Source: Fimbriimonadia bacterium (GTDB taxonomy: Bacteria > Armatimonadota > Fimbriimonadia > Fimbriimonadales > Fimbriimonadaceae). Taken from it: a DNA stretch of 6,903 nt. The stretch is taken from the NCBI GenBank assembly GCA_029824495.1, contig JALGXY010000433.1:1-6903 (forward strand). Direction: 5' to 3'. Position numbers and translations under genes: made by a program. Below are positions 5,571-6,903 of the stretch, piece by piece; positions within the stretch are counted from its first letter, which is position 1, and the number at the start of each line of letters is the position of its first letter. The notes under the pieces are model-generated. The model was given only the letters and a program-made list of their open reading frames with translations, did not search any database and was not told where the DNA came from.

Positions 5571-6814
5571 TGAACATACTCGTTGTCGGCGGCGGGGGCC
5601 GCGAACATGCTCTGGCCTGGAAACTGAGCCAGGAGGCCACCGTCTTCTCCTGTCCTGGAAATCCCGGGATGGCCGCCTGCTCGCAGAATCTGCCTGTCAA
5701 CGCCGGCGATGTCGAGGCCCTGAAAGCTGTCTGCAATGAGCATCGGATCGACCTGGTGGTGGTCGGTCCTGAAGATCCCTTGATCGATGGATTGGCGGAC
5801 GAGCTGAGAGAAGTGACAAGCGTCTTCGGGCCGGGAGCCGCCGGAGCCCAGCTCGAAGCCTCTAAGGCGTTCTCCAAAAAGCTGATGACAGAGGCTGACG
5901 TGCCGACCGCTCGGTACGACACATTCACCGATTTTGAGCATGCTGAAGCGTATGCCGTGGAGATGTTCGACACGGGTCGGCAGGTGGCGGTCAAAGCCTC
6001 TGGTGCGGCTCTTGGGAAAGGTGTTGTTGTCTGTGACACGGTTGAGCAGGCCGAAGATGCTCTGCGGCGGATGCTGATCCACGAGGAGTTTGGAGACGCC
6101 GGCTCGCGTGTGGTGATCGAAGAGCGGCTGTTCGGGCGAGAATTCAGCCTGTTGACAGTCGTGTCGGGCCGTTCCTTCGTCAGTCTGCCCGTGGCGCAGG
6201 ACTACAAGCCGGCGCTCGATGGCAATCTCGGCCCCAATACTGGCGGAATGGGCACCTACAGCCCAGTTGATTGGCTGTCTGATGAGCTGGTCGCGAAGAC
6301 CGAAAGACAGGTGGTGAAGCCTGTTGTCGAAGTGATGGCCGACCAAGGCCTCGATTATCGTGGGATTCTCTTTTCAGGCCTGATGGTCAGCGATGACGAG
6401 GCGATCTGCCTCGAATACAACGTCAGGTTCGGCGACCCGGAGACACAGTCGGTGATGCGGCGGCTTGGAAGCGGATTTGCCGATCTTCTGATGGCCGCCT
6501 CGCGCGGTGAGGAGCTGCCGGATCTGGAGGTTTTGGACAACAACGTCGTCACCGTGGTGATGGCGAGCGGCGGCTATCCAGGCAAGTATGAAAAGGGACT
6601 GCCGATCACGATTCCGGAGATGCCTAATGATGTGGTCGTCTTCCACGCTGGCACGAAACTGGAGCAGGGAAGACTAGTGACCAACGGAGGACGTGTACTT
6701 GGGGTCTCTGCTGCTGCTGCATCGATTGCCGAAGCCCGATCAGCGGCCTATTCTGCTGCCGAATCGATTGAGTTTTCTGGTGCGATGATGCGCTCTGATA
6801 TCGGCTCTTTCTGA
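5570..6814 (+). CDS. purD: Phosphoribosylamine-glycine ligase (GAR synthetase)
   Basis: This enzyme catalyses the second step of de novo purine synthesis: phosphoribosylamine + glycine + ATP to GAR. It is 414 residues, against about 420-430 in most bacteria. Landmarks: GGGGREHAL (7-15), GPEDPL (66-71), FGPGAAGAQLEASKAFSK (86-103), an ATP-grasp strand VKASGAALGKGVVV (141-154), LGPNTGGMGTYSP (220-232), and the metal-binding LEYNVRFGDPETQ (281-293; E282 and N284). The C-terminal domain has GGYPGKYEKG and ends MMRSDIGSF, lacking the final RA(L) found after DIG in many homologues. The ATP-binding loop differs from the common VKADGLAAGKGV at three places. It starts on the last base of the recR stop, so it appears to be the last gene of the dnaX operon. 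Confidence 0.97.
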   Translation: MNILVVGGGGREHALAWKLSQEATVFSCPGNPGMAACSQNLPVNAGDVEALKAVCNEHRIDLVVVGPEDPLIDGLADELREVTSVFGPGAAGAQLEASKAFSKKLMTEADVPTARYDTFTDFEHAEAYAVEMFDTGRQVAVKASGAALGKGVVVCDTVEQAEDALRRMLIHEEFGDAGSRVVIEERLFGREFSLLTVVSGRSFVSLPVAQDYKPALDGNLGPNTGGMGTYSPVDWLSDELVAKTERQVVKPVVEVMADQGLDYRGILFSGLMVSDDEAICLEYNVRFGDPETQSVMRRLGSGFADLLMAASRGEELPDLEVLDNNVVTVVMASGGYPGKYEKGLPITIPEMPNDVVVFHAGTKLEQGRLVTNGGRVLGVSAAAASIAEARSAAYSAAESIEFSGAMMRSDIGSF

Positions 6815-6903
6815 AGAGCCGCTCTGATCAGCTTGGCCGTCTGCTCTGCCTGCAACTTGATTGCTGGCGCCTTCCAGTGATAGTCGTCTGAGTGAAGATC
6901 GTC
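6748..6903 (-). CDS. Possible 3' end of a convergent gene (start outside window)
   Basis: A minus-strand frame is open from the right edge to a TAG at 6748-6750. It gives 51 residues beginning DDLHSDDYHWKAP, continuing with the amphipathic helix-like AIKLQAEQTAKLIRAAL and ending NSIDSAAE. It is the only frame open across the whole 89-bp tail after purD, and its composition looks protein-like. If real, it would overlap the purD 3' end by 67 bp tail-to-tail. The DxxH followed by a helix faintly recalls the last block of SGNH/GDSL hydrolases, but 51 residues are too few to name it. A chance open frame is a serious alternative. Confidence 0.4.
   Translation of the reverse strand, partial: DDLHSDDYHWKAPAIKLQAEQTAKLIRAALQKEPISERIIAPENSIDSAAE
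6802..6821. terminator. Stem-loop over the purD stop codon, possible bidirectional terminator
   Basis: CGGCTCTT (6802-6809) pairs perfectly with AAGAGCCG (6814-6821) around the loop TCTG; the purD TGA falls in the loop and first stem base. Neither side has a T tract, so it is not a standard intrinsic terminator. It could stabilise the mRNA end or separate converging transcripts. Confidence 0.35.

Noticed and set aside
5516..6346. Long minus-strand open frame (276 codons) antisense to purD
   Set aside because: It lies fully within a clear purD gene, and its translation has no recognisable domain and an odd His/Gln/Arg-rich make-up typical of an antisense shadow.
6708..6719. CTG x4 repeat near the purD end
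   Set aside because: It is only four copies, within a coding stretch for Ala residues, and too short to treat as a functional or unstable repeat.

Overview
The window looks like a bacterial chromosome segment with moderately high GC (mid-50s percent by eye). It has tightly packed genes, all on the + strand except possibly a convergent gene at the right edge. The core order is SRP RNA, dnaX, ebfC, recR. This is a widely conserved bacterial neighbourhood for replication and recombination. The lineage cannot be fixed from the sequence alone. Protein style (Zn-binding DnaX starting MGHIALYRKYR, a periplasmic-type TPR protein beside an ABC-2 exporter, many CGA arginine codons) would fit Armatimonadota (Fimbriimonas-like) or a planctomycete-type lineage. 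That placement is inference and weak.

Left block (1-2784): the 3' end of an ABC-transporter ATPase gene, an ABC-2 type permease and a membrane-anchored TPR protein of unknown function. ATPase and permease overlap by 4 bp (ATGA), and the TPR gene starts 2 bp after the permease stop, so the three probably form one operon. The substrate is unknown.

Middle (2785-2953): a 169-bp non-coding gap almost entirely filled by a small signal recognition particle RNA (about 2793-2923). It has paired ends, the GUGAAC, GUCAGG and AGCAGC signature blocks, and a following T5 tract. Its apical loop departs from the usual GGAA/GNRA tetraloop, and its 5' arm has an extra strong hairpin; this is the most interesting feature of the window. 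A TATACT element just after the T tract may drive the next operon.

Right block (2954-6814): dnaX (clamp-loader tau/gamma), ebfC (YbaB nucleoid protein), recR and purD, linked by 4-bp and 1-bp stop/start overlaps. The first three are the classic set; purD (purine synthesis) joined to it is less standard. A stem-loop spans the purD stop codon. The last ~90 bases hold no + strand gene, but an open minus-strand frame enters from the right edge and ends inside purD, possibly the 3' end of a convergent gene.

Nothing here is an obvious mobile element, CRISPR array, defence system or tRNA. It reads as core housekeeping DNA with one uncharacterised exporter/TPR module and an unusual SRP RNA.
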